Positions 28,319 through 30,419 of a stretch of 30,419 nt of DNA are shown piece after piece (within the stretch, counting starts at the first letter, position 1; each line of letters opens with the position of its first letter). The translations under genes were made by a program, and so were the position numbers. Source of the stretch: a virus; the IMG/VR virus record IMGVR_UViG_3300026257_000013, positions 1-30,419 of that record; one strand, written 5' to 3'. The notes under the pieces are model-generated. The model did not search any database, was not told the origin of the DNA, and was given only the letters and a program-made list of their open reading frames with translations.

Positions 28319-30419
28319 TTATACGATAGCCCAGTTACCACCACTATTTATAGTGACTGTGTAACCGTTTGCAATTGTGATAGGCCCTGCACTGACACAA
28401 TTTGTGTTAGCAGGTATTGTTACGTTTTCAGAAACTGTGTTTCTGTTAGCCTTAAAGACTCCGTAAGTATCTATCCACATCTTATCACCATTGATATAAC
28501 CAATTCCTTCAAAGTTAGAAGTACCACCAACATGTAAATCATATGATGGGTTTGACTTGTTTATACCAACCTTAGATAATCTATGGATGTCATTTCCGTT
28601 AGAAGATTCTGTCCAACGTGAAGTAACGAACTCAGCATTGTTCTGATAGAACTGACCGTTAAGGTTCATATCACCTTGTACGGTAAACTGATAATTCCTT
28701 GCGGTATTGTTATTTGGATCAGTACCAGAGTTTGTAGTAGTGTTAATAGAAACTCTATTGTTGCTACCATCAACAGCAATTGCTGGTGTACCATTCCAAG
28801 TTGTTCCACCGTTGTTGGTAGATGCTTGAAGTGTCCAATAATGGTTAGCAACCAACTGGTTACCAAGTCTGAAGTTTCTGTAAGAAGAAGAACCTCTTAA
28901 CTGTATCGAAGCACCACCATTATCATTCGCATCGTCAATATACAGAGTAGTTTGTACTAATGCATCACCATCTACCTCTAAGGTATAATTTGGTTCTCTG
29001 TTGATATTAATACCTAACTTTCTAGATGCAATAACATCACCAACAACACGGAACGCTAGTTCTGATTCAGTACCTTCTAATGTGAAAGTATTTCCATAAT
29101 TACTGTTAGGTGATTGTGAATCTGCATGATTGTATCTAAGAGTACCAACTTGGGAGAAGTCAGAAGCATCTGTAAATCTAATTCTTGCACCTGTAGAAGG
29201 AGCATTAGATGCTGATTTAAGGAATATACCTTCATCACTACGAAGATCAAGAGCAGCACTTGGAGCAGTACCTACGTTAATACCAACTCTATTAGCACTA
29301 GCATCAACGAATAGAACTCCAGAATCAACATTCAAGTCATTATTTACAGATGTAACTCCACTGAATGTTGATGTACCACCAACAGTTAAGTTGGAAGATC
29401 CACCAGCGATTGCTAGTGTACCAGTCATGGTATCACCAGTCTTCAATACGTTGAGTGAAGAAGCACCAGTTAATGTAGCAGTAATAGTTCCAGCAGAGAA
29501 GTTGCCTGAACCATCTCTCTTAACAGCAGTGTTTGCAATGTTATTGACTTGGAAGGTGATGTTACCTGCGTTCCATACAGTAGAACCATTAACTTCTAAA
29601 CCATCAGCATTAGCAACTTTAACTTCTAATGTACCAGAACCATCAGTTGTAGTACCACCAGCAGCAATCAGAGCAACGTTATAGTTTGTTGCAGCAGATG
29701 CGGAAGAGTTAAAGTAAACAGCAGGACTTGATGCCTGACCATCCTTTCTACCAAGTTTCAGTAAAGCAGTACCAGAACTACTCTCAAGTCTAGTTACCTC
29801 GAAGGTGTTATCATCTTCAATAGTAAAGTCTTGGAATGGAACTCTGTTACTTGCAGTACCAACTGTAAGAGCACCAGTGAAGTTACCAGAAGTCAGTCTA
29901 CCAATTAAGATACTGTAATCGTTAAAGTTATCATTAACGTCATCGTTAATAGTAATAGCATCAATCGTGTAACTACCAACTGCCTGTGCGTTAGCATTGT
30001 ATAGGTTAACTGGGTTACCTGGTGTGAATGGTGAACTGTTAAGGATTAAACCTTGTACATAGATCTGATACTTAGCATCACCACTAAATGTCTTAATTAC
30101 TAATCTATCCTGATAAGATCTAGGACTAATGAATCCTGGTAGTCTGTTATCAGACATAATACCAGAGTTCAAGTTGTAAGCATTCTGATACCAGTCACCT
30201 TGCTTATTATCCAACCTATCAGCATCGAGTCCTGAATCTACACCATCGTTAAGTGATGTCCAAACCTTACCCCATGAACCGAATGTAGAAACCCCTGTAC
30301 CAGAACCTCTGATCCACATGTTGTCATTATCAGTAAATGCAAGTTGTCTTACACCACCGTAAGTAGCATCGAAACCTGAACCACCATTTCTGATAGTCAT
30401 GACTAGGTTTCTAGTACCA
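28319..30419 (-). CDS. Long tail-fibre protein, C-terminal part (runs off window)
   Basis: At least 700 residues; the frame is open through the window edge, so the N-terminus is missing and the ATG at 30400 is internal. It is Asn/Ser/Thr/Gly-rich with beta-repeats. GLDADRLDNKQGDWYQNAYNLNSG near the start of the visible part is a repeat unit typical of T4-like fibre and short fibre proteins. Repeats of the type VGGTSTFSGVTSVNNDLNV and ANRVGINVG are common in cyanophage fibres. No chaperone cleavage motif is obvious at the C-terminus (INSGGNWAIV). Confidence 0.85.
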   Translation of the reverse strand, partial: GTRNLVMTIRNGGSGFDATYGGVRQLAFTDNDNMWIRGSGTGVSTFGSWGKVWTSLNDGVDSGLDADRLDNKQGDWYQNAYNLNSGIMSDNRLPGFISPRSYQDRLVIKTFSGDAKYQIYVQGLILNSSPFTPGNPVNLYNANAQAVGSYTIDAITINDDVNDNFNDYSILIGRLTSGNFTGALTVGTASNRVPFQDFTIEDDNTFEVTRLESSSGTALLKLGRKDGQASSPAVYFNSSASAATNYNVALIAAGGTTTDGSGTLEVKVANADGLEVNGSTVWNAGNITFQVNNIANTAVKRDGSGNFSAGTITATLTGASSLNVLKTGDTMTGTLAIAGGSSNLTVGGTSTFSGVTSVNNDLNVDSGVLFVDASANRVGINVGTAPSAALDLRSDEGIFLKSASNAPSTGARIRFTDASDFSQVGTLRYNHADSQSPNSNYGNTFTLEGTESELAFRVVGDVIASRKLGININREPNYTLEVDGDALVQTTLYIDDANDNGGASIQLRGSSSYRNFRLGNQLVANHYWTLQASTNNGGTTWNGTPAIAVDGSNNRVSINTTTNSGTDPNNNTARNYQFTVQGDMNLNGQFYQNNAEFVTSRWTESSNGNDIHRLSKVGINKSNPSYDLHVGGTSNFEGIGYINGDKMWIDTYGVFKANRNTVSENVTIPANTNCVSAGPITIANGYTVTINSGGNWAIV
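28345..28352 (-). promoter_or_regulatory. Late promoter octamer before the Gly-rich adhesin gene
   Basis: TATAAATA on the minus strand, 36 bases ahead of ATG 28309, inside the end of the long fibre gene. It is within a palindrome ACTATAAATAGT-like sequence. Confidence 0.5.

Noticed and set aside
29130-29684. 184-codon open frame on the plus strand opposite the long fibre gene
   Set aside because: It is opposite a clear fibre gene with strong repeat features. The product is a Pro/Ser/Val-rich antisense artefact with no start signal. Its length follows from codon bias of the fibre gene.
1-30419. CRISPR arrays, insertion sequences or transposase genes
   Set aside because: I saw no regularly spaced repeats and no transposase motifs anywhere in the window.

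Overview
The window is part of the genome of a T4-like cyanomyovirus, a contractile-tailed phage of marine picocyanobacteria (Synechococcus or Prochlorococcus). The T4 virion genes appear in T4 order on the minus strand: gp13, 14, 15, 16, 17, 18, 19, 20, 67, 21, 22, 23, then a gp3-like tail protein, uvsY and the start of uvsW. A plastocyanin gene and a dense set of 2-oxoglutarate/Fe(II) oxygenases, both known as accessory genes of cyanophages, point to a cyanobacterial host. Every gene I accept is on the minus strand, so transcription runs from high to low coordinates. No supported gene lies on the plus strand.

In transcription order the layout is as follows. (1) 30419-27192: host-recognition genes, namely the end of a long tail-fibre protein, a polyglycine adhesin-like protein, a small protein and a Gly/Trp/Ser-rich fibre-like protein (25880-27166). 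(2) 25880-23953: three unrecognised proteins. (3) 23996-18874: a low-GC accessory block with a U32-like/methyltransferase fusion followed by six consecutive 2OG-Fe(II) oxygenase genes. Four of the six start codons in the tandem are ATGA overlaps with the gene before. (4) 18867-15680: neck and tail-completion genes gp13-gp16, with a terminator hairpin in front of gp13. (5) 15645-12167: an insertion between gp16 and gp17 holding small unknown genes, petE (plastocyanin), a membrane protein, a staphylococcal-nuclease-like protein, a class II aminoacyl-tRNA-synthetase catalytic core, and a structurally odd tRNA directly upstream of gp17. (6) 12131-2322: terminase, a small zinc-finger protein, sheath, tube, portal, prohead core, protease, scaffold and major capsid protein. 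(7) 2298-2252: a strong terminator followed at once by an extended -10 promoter. This marks the junction to (8) 2208-1, with three or four tiny genes, a gp3-like gene, uvsY and uvsW.

Regulation is readable. Octamers matching NATAAATA, the T4 late-promoter pattern, sit 20-45 bases ahead of many start codons. Several are embedded in perfect inverted repeats. Six small genes (33-58 codons) that are easily missed are annotated here because they are coupled to their neighbours by ATGA-type overlaps or very short gaps.

Three things most deserve a second look. The first is the aaRS-core gene with an internal terminator-like hairpin and a tRNA carrying a GUU triplet, a C at position 33 and a long variable region. 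The second is the hydroxylation cassette, which combines a U32-like/methyltransferase fusion with six 2OG oxygenases, two of them having HxH in place of HxD. The third is the coupling of late-promoter octamers to inverted repeats.
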